Assembly (NCBI GenBank): GCA_002480525.1 | Contig: DLCH01000020.1 | Location: 11,346 to 37,694 of the forward strand | Direction: 5' to 3' | From: Gammaproteobacteria bacterium UBA7803 | Lineage (GTDB): Bacteria; Pseudomonadota; Gammaproteobacteria; Pseudomonadales; Azotimanducaceae | Length of the DNA stretch: 26,349 bases | Shown here: positions 7,909-15,480 of the stretch, one piece after another | Numbering within the stretch: position 1 is the stretch's first letter | Layout of the letters: every line of letters starts with the position of its first letter | Program-made: the position numbers and the translations under genes | Notes under the pieces: generated by a model | What the model saw: only the letters and a program-made list of their open reading frames with translations | Databases searched by the model: none | Told to the model about the DNA's origin: nothing

Positions 7909-8721
7909 GTGAGCCTGCCGCGCGGAGCGACCTGGCTGCGGGTGAGCTGCTCGCTGTCCTTCGACGTGGCGCTGCCGTCGCCCATGGTGCTGATGCTGCG
8001 GCCCCGCAGCGGCCCCGGACAGTGGGTCTCCAGCGAGACCTACCGGCTGACGCCGGCGGTGCCCGTCGAGGAATTCACCGACGGATTCGGCAACCTGTGC
8101 CAGCGCCTGGTGGCGCCGGTGGGCCGGTTCGACGTCTCGACGTCGGCGGACGTGCTGGTGAGCCCGAGCGCGCCTCCGCCGGCCTCCGCGCCCTTCGTCG
8201 AGGTACCGGACCTGCCCGACGAAGCCCTCGGCTATCTGCTGCCGAGCCGCTACTGCGAATCCGACCGGATGGGCGACCTCGCGCAGACCATCGTCGCCGG
8301 CGCCGAACCCGGCATGGGTCAGGTGTCCGCCATCACCGAGTGGGTCCGGGAGCGCGTGCGCTACGTGCCCGGCAGCAGCGGCTATCCCGTGTCGGCCCTG
8401 GAAGCGGTCGACCGGGGCGAGGGCGTGTGCCGGGATCTGGCCCAGGTGAGCATCGCGCTGTGCCGGGCCCTGTGCATCCCCGCGCGGCTGGTGGTGGGCT
8501 ACCTCCACGAGCTGACGCCGATGGACGTGCACGCCTGGCTGGAGGCCTACGTCGGCGGCCGCTGGCACGCCTTCGATCCCAGCACCCGCTCCTCGGCGCC
8601 CCGGGTCACCATCGCCAACGGCCGCGACGCGACGGACGTGGCGCTGTACAACCAGTTCGGTCCGCCGCTGCTGCCCTGTGCGATGGGGGTCGGCGTCGAA
8701 AAGCTCGACGATTCCCCGTAA
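7909..8721 (+). CDS. Transglutaminase-like cysteine peptidase-fold protein
   Basis: This 270-residue soluble protein has an N-terminal beta-rich domain (about residues 1-95) followed by a transglutaminase-like core. The triad is visible: Cys174 in GEGVCRDLAQV, His208 in MDVHAWLEAY and Asp223 in WHAFDPS. These proteins act as transglutaminases, proteases or amidases, and this two-domain bacterial form is widespread but its substrate is generally unknown. The start is the GTG at 7909 because AGGAG sits 6 bases upstream and the protein then begins at the conserved N-terminal domain; the frame stays open further upstream but reads as Arg-rich non-coding sequence. There is no signal peptide, so it is probably cytosolic. 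It lies 32 bases before the antiporter gene, likely in the same transcript. Confidence 0.87.
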   Translation: MSLPRGATWLRVSCSLSFDVALPSPMVLMLRPRSGPGQWVSSETYRLTPAVPVEEFTDGFGNLCQRLVAPVGRFDVSTSADVLVSPSAPPPASAPFVEVPDLPDEALGYLLPSRYCESDRMGDLAQTIVAGAEPGMGQVSAITEWVRERVRYVPGSSGYPVSALEAVDRGEGVCRDLAQVSIALCRALCIPARLVVGYLHELTPMDVHAWLEAYVGGRWHAFDPSTRSSAPRVTIANGRDATDVALYNQFGPPLLPCAMGVGVEKLDDSP

Positions 8722-8753
8722 GCTCGCAGGCTTCGTCCTGATTCAAGGCGGCC

Positions 8754-10538
8754 ATGGAACTGCTGGTCGGCAAACTCGCATTGATCGGCGCGCTCGGGGT
8801 CGCCGCCCAGTGGCTGGCCTGGCGCGCCCGCCTGCCCGCCATCGTGCTGCTGCTGGCCGCCGGCTTCGTCGCCGGGCCGGTCACCGGCCTGCTGGACCCG
8901 GCCGCCGACTTCGGCGACCTGCTGCGTCCGCTGGTGGCGCTGGCCGTGGCGCTGATCCTGTTCGAGGGCGGGCTGTCGCTGAACTTCGCGGAGCTGCGGG
9001 AAACGTCGGTCGCCGTGCGGCGGCTGGTGAGCCTCGGCGCCCTCATCGCCTTCGGCGCCGGCGCCCTGGCGGCGCACTACCTGGCCCAGCTCTCCTGGCC
9101 CAGCGCCCTGGTGCTCGGCGCGATTCTGGTGGTCACCGGCCCGACCGTGGTGATCCCACTGCTGCGACACGCCCGGCTGAAACCGCGAGCCGCCTCGCTG
9201 CTGCGCTGGGAAGCGATTCTGGCCGATCCGGTGGGCGCGCTGCTGGCCGTGCTGGTCTACGAAGGCGTGCTGGTGGCCCAGGCGCAGCTCGAGCCCGACG
9301 AGCTGATGCTCAAGGTCGGCGGCGCCTTGCTGTGGGCCCTGGTGGGCGGATACGTCCTCGGCCGCGGCCTGGTGACGGCCTTCGTGCGGGGCAAGATCCC
9401 CGAGTTCCTGAAGGCGCCCCTGGTGGTGGTGGCCGTGCTCGCCACCTACGCCGTGTCCGGGCTGATCCTGGAGGAAAGCGGTCTGCTCACCGTCACCATC
9501 ATGGGCGTGACCATCGGCAATTCCCGCATCGCCAGCCTCACCGAGCTGCGGCGTTTCAAGGAGTTCATCACCGTCCTGCTGGTGTCCGCCGTGTTCGTGG
9601 TGCTGACCGCGACCCTGGACCTGGCCGCGTTCGAGGCGCTCGCCCCGCGGGACCTGCTGTTCCTGGCGGCCATACTGTTCCTGGTGCGGCCGCTGGCGGT
9701 GCTGAGCTCCACGGCGTTCAGCGGCGTGCCGCTGCGAGAGCGGCTGCTGGCCGCCTGGATCGCGCCCCGCGGCGTGGTGGCCGTGGCGGTGTCCGGCCTG
9801 TTCGCCGTCGCGCTGACGGAACGGGGCATCGCCGATGCCGAGCGGCTGGTGGCGCTGACCTTCGCCGTCGTGGTGATCACCGTGGTGGTGCACGGCTTCA
9901 CGCTGACGCCTCTGGCCCGGCTGCTGGACCTGGGCGCATCGGGTCCGCCCGGCGTGCTGATCGTCGGCGGCTCCCCATGGAGCACGGCGCTGGCCGAGCA
10001 GATCAAGGCCATGGACATGCCGGTGATGCTGGCGGACCGCAACTGGAACCACCTGCGGGAGGCCCGTTATCAGGGCCTGCCGATCTACTACGGCGAGATC
10101 CTCTCGGAATCCGCCGAGCACCAGGTGGACATGAACAACTTCGGCTTCCTGATCGCCGCCACGGACAACGACGACTACAACGCGCTCCTGTGCACGGACT
10201 TCGGCCCCGAGTTCGGCCGCGGCAACGTGTTTCAGATCGGCCGGCCGGAGGGCGAGGAAACCCGCCACAGCCTGGCGGTGACCCTGGGCGGCCGGAAGTT
10301 CCTGCACGAGGTGGGCGGGTTCCGCACCCTCAACTCCCGGCTGGCCGCCGGCTGGGAGTTCCGCAAGACCACGCTCACCGAGGATTTCGGCGAGGCCGAA
10401 CTGCGCGAGCGGCTCGGCCCCGACGGGCACCGGGTGCTCGCCCGGCGCAACGGCCAGGTCCTGTGGCTCACGGGGCCCGAGCCGCCGAAGCTGGCCGCCG
10501 GCGACAGGGTGCTCAGCTTCGGCCCGACCCAGGACTGA
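8754..10538 (+). CDS. CPA1-type cation/proton antiporter with C-terminal RCK (TrkA-N-like) domain
   Basis: This 594-residue protein has an antiporter membrane domain of about 12 helices (residues 1-395) and a cytosolic Rossmann-type RCK domain (about 400-594) beginning VLIVGGSPWS. The RCK probably gates the carrier in response to nucleotide or cation. Features include the amphipathic N-terminal helix with RLPAIVLLLAAGFVAGP, LILFEGGLSLNF (residues 68-78) and the ion-site segment TGPTVVIPLL followed by EAILADPVGA (residues 153-162). Glu153 and Asp158 are kept, but the residue before the Asp is Ala where many CPA1 members have Asn. Its role would be Na+/H+ or K+/H+ exchange for pH and salt homeostasis, and the ion is not assignable. 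The start ATG at 8754 is 32 bases after the transglutaminase-like gene. Confidence 0.92.
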   Translation: MELLVGKLALIGALGVAAQWLAWRARLPAIVLLLAAGFVAGPVTGLLDPAADFGDLLRPLVALAVALILFEGGLSLNFAELRETSVAVRRLVSLGALIAFGAGALAAHYLAQLSWPSALVLGAILVVTGPTVVIPLLRHARLKPRAASLLRWEAILADPVGALLAVLVYEGVLVAQAQLEPDELMLKVGGALLWALVGGYVLGRGLVTAFVRGKIPEFLKAPLVVVAVLATYAVSGLILEESGLLTVTIMGVTIGNSRIASLTELRRFKEFITVLLVSAVFVVLTATLDLAAFEALAPRDLLFLAAILFLVRPLAVLSSTAFSGVPLRERLLAAWIAPRGVVAVAVSGLFAVALTERGIADAERLVALTFAVVVITVVVHGFTLTPLARLLDLGASGPPGVLIVGGSPWSTALAEQIKAMDMPVMLADRNWNHLREARYQGLPIYYGEILSESAEHQVDMNNFGFLIAATDNDDYNALLCTDFGPEFGRGNVFQIGRPEGEETRHSLAVTLGGRKFLHEVGGFRTLNSRLAAGWEFRKTTLTEDFGEAELRERLGPDGHRVLARRNGQVLWLTGPEPPKLAAGDRVLSFGPTQD

Positions 10539-10554
10539 GACCGGACCCGTCCGC

Positions 10555-10566
10555 CCTGGCGCCAGG
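10555..10566. terminator. GC-rich palindrome between convergent genes, possible terminator
   Basis: A perfect 12-base palindrome CCTGGCGCCAGG lies between the antiporter stop (10538) and the end of the DoxX gene (10584, minus strand). Position suggests a role at the ends of the two convergent transcripts. There is no T tract on either side, so intrinsic termination is uncertain. Confidence 0.3.
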
Positions 10567-10583
10567 CGGGCGCCGGGACGCCG

Positions 10584-10961
10584 TCAGGCGCGGTCCACGC
10601 CCCACTGTCCCGCGCCGCGGCAGGCGATGAACAGGAACACGAAGCAGTACAGCGCCGCCAACTCGCCGCCGTTGTTGAGCGGAAACAGCGCCTGGGTGCC
10701 GTGGGCCAGTCAGTAGGCCACCGCCATGCAGCCGCTGGACAGGAACGCCGCCGGGGGGGTGGCGAGGCCGATCATCACCAGCAGGCCGCCGAAGAACTCG
10801 ATCCCGCCGGCCCCGTACTGGATCCAGGCCGGGGCACCCTCCCGGGCCGCTGCCGGGAAGCCGAACAGCTTCTGGCTGCCATGGCAGAGGAACAGGAAGC
10901 CCGTGACGATGCGCATGAGCGCATAGGCCGGGCCCTCGTAGCGGGACAGAAAGTTCATCAT
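10584..10961 (-). pseudogene. DoxX-family membrane protein interrupted by one in-frame TGA
   Basis: The ATG at 10961 has GGAGAG about 4 bases upstream and opens a typical DoxX protein: MRIVTGFLFLCHGSQKLFG, a glycine-rich segment GAGGIEFFGGLLVMIG, then MAVAY. A TGA at 10710-10712 stops it after 83 residues. In the same frame, without any insertion or deletion, the sequence continues as LAHGTQALFPLNNGGELAA and LYCFVFLFIAC before a final TGA at 10584-10586. That continuation is the normal DoxX C-terminal half, giving the usual total of about 124 residues. The stop sits at a position that is aromatic in relatives, so TGG to TGA is the simplest origin. It may be a recent nonsense mutation, a sequencing error, or a gene read through at low level. 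DoxX proteins are four-helix membrane proteins linked to redox and thiol homeostasis. Confidence 0.85.
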
Positions 10962-11100
10962 GGGTCTCTCCTCGTCATGTGCGGTCGCGAGCCGTGCGCG
11001 GGCGTCGAGCCGTGTCGAATCCGGACGAACCGGCGCCGGACGCCGGCGTCCGCGCCCGGGCCTACACGCCTGGCGACATGCCCCCTCCCCGCAGATCCGA

Positions 11101-11106
11101 TATAGT
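11101..11106 (+). promoter_or_regulatory. -10-like TATAGT before the beta-oxidation gene
   Basis: TATAGT is the best -10 match in the 182-base gap before the ATG at 11144 and would give a leader of about 30 bases. No good -35 or FadR/PsrA-type palindrome was recognised. Confidence 0.35.
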
Positions 11107-11143
11107 GCGCGCTCGCAGAATTCATGGGTAGAGGGCTCGACAG

Positions 11144-13255
11144 ATGAAAGGAACGGTTCACTACGAGAAGAAGGACGACGTCGCGCTGCTGACGGTCGAC
11201 AATCCGCCGGTGAACCCGCTGTCCAGCGGGGTTCGGCAGGGCCTCCACGACGGCGTCAGCCAGGCGCTGGCGGACGACGCCGTGAAGGCCATCGTGCTCA
11301 CCGGCGCCGGCCGCGCCTTCATCGCCGGCGCGGACATCTCCGAGTTCGGCGCCGCCGCCACCCAGGGGCCCGGTCTGCACGAGGTGCTGACCATGATGGA
11401 GAACAGCACCAAGCCCATCGTCGCGGCCATCAACGGCACCGCCTTCGGCGGCGGCCTCGAAGTGGCCCTGTGCTGCGACTACCGGGTCGCCGCGCCGAAG
11501 GCGCCGGTCGGCCTGCCGGAGGTGAAGCTCGGGCTGCTGCCCGGCGCCGGCGGCACCCAGCGCCTGCCGCGCCTGATCGGCGCCGAGAAGGCCCTGCAGT
11601 TCATCCTCTCCGGTGATCCCATTCCGGCCCCTCAGGCCAAGGCGCTGGGCATCGTCGACGAAGTGGTCGACGGCGACATCGTCGAGGGCGGCATCGCCTA
11701 CGCACGCAAGGTGGTCGCCGACGGCGGCAAGCTGCGCAAGATCCGCGACGAGGCCGGCAAGGTCGAGGCCGACCGGGACAACCAGGAGATCTTCGCCGAG
11801 GCCCGCAAGAACGCCGCCCGCCGCATGCGCGGCCGGTTCGCCCCGGAGATGATCATCCAATGCGTGGAAGCCGCGGTGAACCTGGGCGACTTCGACGCCG
11901 GCATGAAGGTCGAGCAGGAGAACTTCCGCAAGTGCCTCGAGCACCCCCAGCGGGAGGCGCTGATCCATGTGTTCTTCAGCGAGCGCGAAGTCGCCAAGAT
12001 TCCGGACGTGCCGAAGGACACGCCGGTAAAGGACATAAAGACCGCGGGCGTGGTCGGCTGCGGCACCATGGGCGGCGGCATCACCATGAGCTTCGCCAAC
12101 GCCGGCATCCCGGTCACCGTGCTGGAGATGAACCAGGAGGCGCTGGACAAGGGCCTCGGCGTCATCAAGCGCAACTACGACATCCAGGTGAGCCGCGGGC
12201 GCATGTCCGAAGCCGACGTCGACAAGCGCATGGCGCTGATCACCGGCACCACCAGCTACGAGGACCTTGGCGACGCCGACGTGGTGATCGAGGCGGTCTA
12301 CGAGAACCTCGACGTCAAGAAAGAGGTGTTCGCCAAGTTCGAGCAGGTGATGAAGCCCGGCGCCATCATCGCCAGCAACACCTCGGGCCTCGACATCGAC
12401 GCCATGGCCAACGTCACCTCCCGCCCCGGCGACGTGATCGGCCTGCACTTCTTCAGCCCGGCCAACGTCATGCGGCTGCTGGAGGTGGTGCGCGGCGAGA
12501 AGACGGACAAGTCCACCATTGCCACCGCCATGCAGCTCGGCAAGAAGCTCGGCAAGATCGCCGTGCTGTCCGGCAACGCGCCCGGTTTCATCGGCAACCG
12601 CATGCTGGCAGGCTACACCCGCCAGGCCGGCGAGATCATCCTGCAGGGCGCGACCCCGTACCAGGTGGACAAGGTCATCCAGCAGTTCGGCATGCCCATG
12701 GGGCCGTTCCAGATGGCCGACCTGGTGGGCCTCGACCTCGGCTGGCGGGCCCGCAAACTGTCCGGCATGAAGCCCGAGGACGTGCCGATCACCGCCCGGG
12801 TGGCGGACAAGCTGTGCGAGCTGGAGCGCTTCGGCCAGAAGACCAACCGCGGCTACTACATCTATCCGGAAGGCAGCCGCGCCGGCCAGCCCGATCCCGA
12901 GGTGGTGAAGCTGGTCGAGGAGACCTCCGCCGAGCTCGGCATCGAGCGCCGGGAGATCGACGACGACGAGGTGCTCAAGCGCTGCCTGTACGGGCTGATC
13001 AACGAGGGCGCGCGCATCCTCGAGGACGGCATCGCCATCCGCCCCTGCGACATCGACATCGTCTACATCAACGGCTACGGCTTCCCCGAGGTGGTGGGCG
13101 GACCGATGTTCTGGGCGGACAAGCAGGGCCTCGACAACGTCTACCAGGACATCCTGAAGTTCCAGGCCGAGTACGGCGACTTCTGGAAGCCGGCGCCGCT
13201 GCTCGAACGCCTGGCGAAGGAAGGCAAGACCTTCGCGAGCCTGCAGCAGGGCTGA
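11144..13255 (+). CDS. Bifunctional enoyl-CoA hydratase / 3-hydroxyacyl-CoA dehydrogenase (beta-oxidation)
   Basis: This 703-residue cytosolic enzyme hydrates trans-2-enoyl-CoA and then oxidises L-3-hydroxyacyl-CoA with NAD+. The crotonase domain (about 1-190) has the oxyanion-hole segment AFIAGADISEFG and GTAFGGGLEVAL with catalytic Glu106 and Glu126 (GLPEVKLGLLPG). The dehydrogenase half starts with a Rossmann motif GVVGCGTMGGGI (302-313) and carries the catalytic His435 in GLHFFSPANVMRLLEVV, followed by two C-terminal HCDH helical domains. The length and order match the FadB/FadJ/peroxisomal multifunctional family. No thiolase gene follows, so it is not a fadBA operon and FadJ or a short-chain homologue are equally possible. 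It is transcribed alone, with a REP pair downstream. Confidence 0.95.
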   Translation: MKGTVHYEKKDDVALLTVDNPPVNPLSSGVRQGLHDGVSQALADDAVKAIVLTGAGRAFIAGADISEFGAAATQGPGLHEVLTMMENSTKPIVAAINGTAFGGGLEVALCCDYRVAAPKAPVGLPEVKLGLLPGAGGTQRLPRLIGAEKALQFILSGDPIPAPQAKALGIVDEVVDGDIVEGGIAYARKVVADGGKLRKIRDEAGKVEADRDNQEIFAEARKNAARRMRGRFAPEMIIQCVEAAVNLGDFDAGMKVEQENFRKCLEHPQREALIHVFFSEREVAKIPDVPKDTPVKDIKTAGVVGCGTMGGGITMSFANAGIPVTVLEMNQEALDKGLGVIKRNYDIQVSRGRMSEADVDKRMALITGTTSYEDLGDADVVIEAVYENLDVKKEVFAKFEQVMKPGAIIASNTSGLDIDAMANVTSRPGDVIGLHFFSPANVMRLLEVVRGEKTDKSTIATAMQLGKKLGKIAVLSGNAPGFIGNRMLAGYTRQAGEIILQGATPYQVDKVIQQFGMPMGPFQMADLVGLDLGWRARKLSGMKPEDVPITARVADKLCELERFGQKTNRGYYIYPEGSRAGQPDPEVVKLVEETSAELGIERREIDDDEVLKRCLYGLINEGARILEDGIAIRPCDIDIVYINGYGFPEVVGGPMFWADKQGLDNVYQDILKFQAEYGDFWKPAPLLERLAKEGKTFASLQQG

Positions 13256-13264
13256 ACCATCCCC

Positions 13265-13357
13265 TGTAGGAGCGGCCTCCTGGCCGCGATATCCACGACA
13301 TCGAATGGGTGCCGCCGCTTCGCGGCGGCTGATCGCGGCCAGGAGGCCGCTCCTACA
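13265..13357. repeat. REP-like inverted pair (BIME-type) with central hairpin
   Basis: Two 26-base arms at 13265-13290 and 13332-13357 are perfect reverse complements. Each arm contains GGAGCGGCC and its own hairpin (GCGGCC-TCCT-GGCCGC). The 41-base middle holds a further perfect hairpin, GCCGCCGC-TTC-GCGGCGGC at 13311-13329. The outer ends read TGTAGG and CCTACA. This arrangement is characteristic of REP palindromes grouped in inverted pairs in gammaproteobacteria, which are thought to be mobilised by RAYT transposases acting in trans. It sits between the beta-oxidation gene and the NYN gene, ending 7 bases before the latter's Shine-Dalgarno. No RAYT gene is in the window. Confidence 0.85.
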
Positions 13358-13378
13358 TAGCATCGGAGGAATACGGTG

Positions 13379-14209
13379 ATGAACGCTGCCGAAGGCAACC
13401 TAGCGCTGTTCTGCGACTTCGAGAACATCGCCCTGGGCGTGCGTGACGCCAAGTACGACCGCTTCGACATCCGCCCGGTGCTGGAGCGGCTGCTGGTCAA
13501 GGGCTCCATCGTCGTCAAGAAGGCCTACTGCGACTGGGACCGGTACAAGGAGTTCAAGCCGGCCATGCACGAGGCGGCCTTCGAGATGATCGAGATCCCC
13601 CACGTGCGCCAGTCGGGCAAGAACTCGGCGGACATTCGCATGGTGGTGGACGCCCTCGACCTCTGCTACACCAAGGAGCACATCGACACCTTCGTGATCA
13701 TCTCCGGCGACTCGGACTTCTCGCCGCTGGTGAGCAAGCTCCGGGAGAACGCCAAGATGGTGATCGGCGTCGGGGTGAAGAACTCGACGTCTGACCTGCT
13801 GATCAGCAACTGCGACGAGTTCATCTTCTACGACGACCTGGTGCGGGAGAAGAAGAAGCCGGCCCGCAAGCGCTCCCGGGGCGGCAAGGCCAAGGCCAAG
13901 ACGCCGGCCAAGACCGAGAAGAGCGAGTCCGGCGAGGCCAAATCGGCGGAAGACCTGGCCCAGGAGGGCCTGGACCTGGTGCTCGAAACCGCCGAGGCGC
14001 TGTGGGAAGAGCGCGGCGAGCAGGGCAACCTGTGGGGCTCCATGGTGAAGCAGACGCTGAAGCGCCGCCGGCCCGGTTTCAACGAATCCTTCTACGGCTT
14101 CCGTTCCTTCAGCGAGATGCTGGAGGAGGCCCAGGCCCGCGGCGAGATGGTGATCGAGCTCGACGAGAAATCGGGCGGCTACATCATCCGCTCACTGGGC
14201 GCCGACTGA
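13379..14209 (+). CDS. NYN-domain (PIN-like) nuclease with C-terminal LOTUS/OST-HTH-like domain
   Basis: This 276-residue soluble protein has a NYN/LabA-type PIN-like RNase domain (residues 5-155) with the acidic metal-binding residues in place: Asp13 (LFCDFENIALG), Asp85 (NSADIRMVVDAL) and Asp111/Asp113 (FVIISGDSDFSPLV). A Lys/Ala/Arg-rich flexible linker (about 156-185, KPARKRSRGGKAKAK) joins it to a C-terminal winged-helix LOTUS/OST-HTH-like domain (about 190-276, containing GSMVKQTLKRRRPGFNESFYGF). LOTUS domains have been reported to bind RNA, so cleavage of structured RNA is the plausible function; the target is unknown. GTG at 13376 and ATG at 13379 are both in frame, and the ATG has GGAGGA 8 bases upstream. 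It is 7 bases upstream of the VIT-family gene. Confidence 0.92.
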   Translation: MNAAEGNLALFCDFENIALGVRDAKYDRFDIRPVLERLLVKGSIVVKKAYCDWDRYKEFKPAMHEAAFEMIEIPHVRQSGKNSADIRMVVDALDLCYTKEHIDTFVIISGDSDFSPLVSKLRENAKMVIGVGVKNSTSDLLISNCDEFIFYDDLVREKKKPARKRSRGGKAKAKTPAKTEKSESGEAKSAEDLAQEGLDLVLETAEALWEERGEQGNLWGSMVKQTLKRRRPGFNESFYGFRSFSEMLEEAQARGEMVIELDEKSGGYIIRSLGAD

Positions 14210-14216
14210 GCCGCCC

Positions 14217-14915
14217 GTGCCCGGCCGCCCCCATCCGGAGCAGCACCGCGTTCACCGTTCCGGCTGGCTGAGGGCGGCGGTGATGGGGGCCAACGACGGC
14301 ATCGTCTCGACGGCCAGCCTGCTGGTCGGCGTCGCCGCCGCCGGGTCCAGCCACGACGGCGTGATGCTGGCCGGCATCGCCGGGCTGGTGGCCGGCGCCA
14401 TGTCCATGGCCGCCGGCGAGTACGTGTCGGTCAGCTCCCAGGCGGACATCGAGCGCGCCGATCTCGAGCGCGAGGCCCGGGAGCAGCGGGAGCAGCCGGA
14501 GTACGAGCGCGCCGAGCTGGCCGGCATCTACCGGCGGCGGGGGCTGTCGCCGGAACTCGCCCAGGAAGTCGCCCGGGCGCTCATGGACCACGATGCGCTG
14601 GACGCCCACGCCCGGGACGAACTCGGCATCTCGACGAATCTCAAAGCCCGCCCGGTGCTCGCCGCGGCGACGTCGGCGCTGACCTTCTCCCTGGGCGCCG
14701 CGCTGCCGCTCGGCCTCGCCGCGGCGCTGTCCGTGCCGGCGATTCCCGTGGGCGTGGCGGCGACCTCGCTGGTGTTCCTCGCCGGGCTCGGCGCCCTGGC
14801 TGCCTATGCCGGCGGCGCCCGGGTGACCATGGGGGCGGTGCGGGTCACCTTCTGGAGCGCGGCGGCCATGGCTCTGACCGCCGGCATCGGCCGGCTCATC
14901 GGCGCGACGCCCTGA
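14217..14915 (+). CDS. VIT1/CCC1-family Fe2+/Mn2+ transporter
   Basis: This 232-residue membrane protein begins with a GTG 7 bases after the NYN gene stop. The N-terminal pattern HPEQHRVHRSGWLRAAVMGA followed by NDGIVSTASLLVGVAAA is the VIT/CCC1 signature. The next helix carries AGAMSMAAGEYVSVSSQAD, and a cytosolic acidic stretch rich in Glu (about 80-125, with EREAREQREQPEYERAEL) corresponds to the metal-binding domain of this family. Three hydrophobic segments complete five TM helices. The family exports Fe2+ or Mn2+ from the cytosol (into vacuoles in eukaryotes, out of the cell or across the inner membrane in bacteria), giving metal detoxification. Co-transcription with the nuclease is inferred from spacing, and a functional tie is not obvious. 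Confidence 0.9.
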   Translation: MPGRPHPEQHRVHRSGWLRAAVMGANDGIVSTASLLVGVAAAGSSHDGVMLAGIAGLVAGAMSMAAGEYVSVSSQADIERADLEREAREQREQPEYERAELAGIYRRRGLSPELAQEVARALMDHDALDAHARDELGISTNLKARPVLAAATSALTFSLGAALPLGLAAALSVPAIPVGVAATSLVFLAGLGALAAYAGGARVTMGAVRVTFWSAAAMALTAGIGRLIGATP

Positions 14916-14943
14916 GCCGACGCCCGCCGCCGGGGTGCCCGCG

Positions 14944-15399
14944 TCAGACCGGGACCTCGGTGGAGTACTTGACCTGCTCCATGGCGAAGTTCGACGACAC
15001 GTCGCTCAGCGGCGCGATGGCGATCAGCTTCTTGTAGAACCGGTCGTACTCGGCGATGTCCGAGACCAGCACCTTCAGCAGATAGTCCACGTCGCCGCTG
15101 GTGCGGTAGAACTCCATCACCTCCGGCAGCGCCGCGACGCCCCGGGCGAACTTGTCCAGCCAGGCCTCGGTGTGGTGGCTGGTGCGCACGGTCACGAACA
15201 CCGTGACGCCATAGCCCACCTTGCCCGGGTCCACCAGGGCCACCCGTTTGCGGACGACTCCCGCCTCCTCCAGGCGCTTGATGCGCCGCCAGCAGGCGTT
15301 GTGACTCAGCCCGACCTTCTCGCCGATCTGCTGGATCGGCACCGTGGCGTCCACCTGAAGGATCTGGAGGATGTGTCGATCTATGCGGTCGAGGTCCAT
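14944..15399 (-). CDS. Lrp/AsnC-family regulator, DecR-like (cysteine-responsive type)
   Basis: This 151-residue regulator has an AsnC-type helix-turn-helix at residues 3-60 (DRHILQILQ, then IGEKVGLSHNACWRRIKRLE) and a RAM ligand-binding domain (about 66-148) with SGDVDYLLKV. From memory of the E. coli DecR (YbaO) sequence, the stretches LDPxKxGxGxTxFV, DYDRFYKKL-like and SDVxSxFAMEQxKYxT match closely, which suggests a regulator of cysteine catabolism or detoxification. DecR responds to cysteine and activates a desulfidase operon; no such gene is in this window, so the target here may differ. It faces the gene at 15481 across an 81-base gap with a perfect dyad right at its start codon, a typical autoregulation layout. 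No Shine-Dalgarno is visible. Confidence 0.94.
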   Translation of the reverse strand: MDLDRIDRHILQILQVDATVPIQQIGEKVGLSHNACWRRIKRLEEAGVVRKRVALVDPGKVGYGVTVFVTVRTSHHTEAWLDKFARGVAALPEVMEFYRTSGDVDYLLKVLVSDIAEYDRFYKKLIAIAPLSDVSSNFAMEQVKYSTEVPV

Positions 15400-15401
15400 G
15401 G

Positions 15402-15418
15402 TTGGGATGCTATCCCAA
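15402..15418. promoter_or_regulatory. Perfect dyad, candidate operator of the Lrp-type regulator
   Basis: TTGGGAT-GCT-ATCCCAA is a perfect 7-bp inverted repeat lying 2 bases upstream of the regulator's ATG (minus strand). It overlaps a minus-strand -10-like TAGCAT (15407-15412), so binding would block that promoter. A single further half-site TTGGGA is at 15443-15448 toward the divergent gene. Autoregulation is inferred from position and symmetry. Confidence 0.55.
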
Positions 15419-15480
15419 TAGTCGGGAACTAGACAGGTCAGGTTGGGACCGGATCACAGCCGGATTGGACTAGATTTTCC

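Noticed and set aside
8547..10430. 627-codon open frame on the minus strand opposite the antiporter
   Set aside because: The product is Gln/His/Gly-rich and opposite a clear membrane carrier, so it is a shadow.
10710..10712. TGA in DoxX as a selenocysteine codon
   Set aside because: The position is an ordinary aromatic residue in relatives, no redox Cys is expected there, and no clear SECIS-like hairpin follows.
13265..13357. REP pair as a CRISPR array or Rho-independent terminator
   Set aside because: There are only two inverted copies with no spacers of constant size, and no T tract follows.
10958..13363. 801-codon open frame on the minus strand over the beta-oxidation gene
   Set aside because: It is antisense to a complete, motif-rich enzyme, its product is a His/Asp/Val-rich repetitive sequence, and such frames arise from high GC third-position bias.
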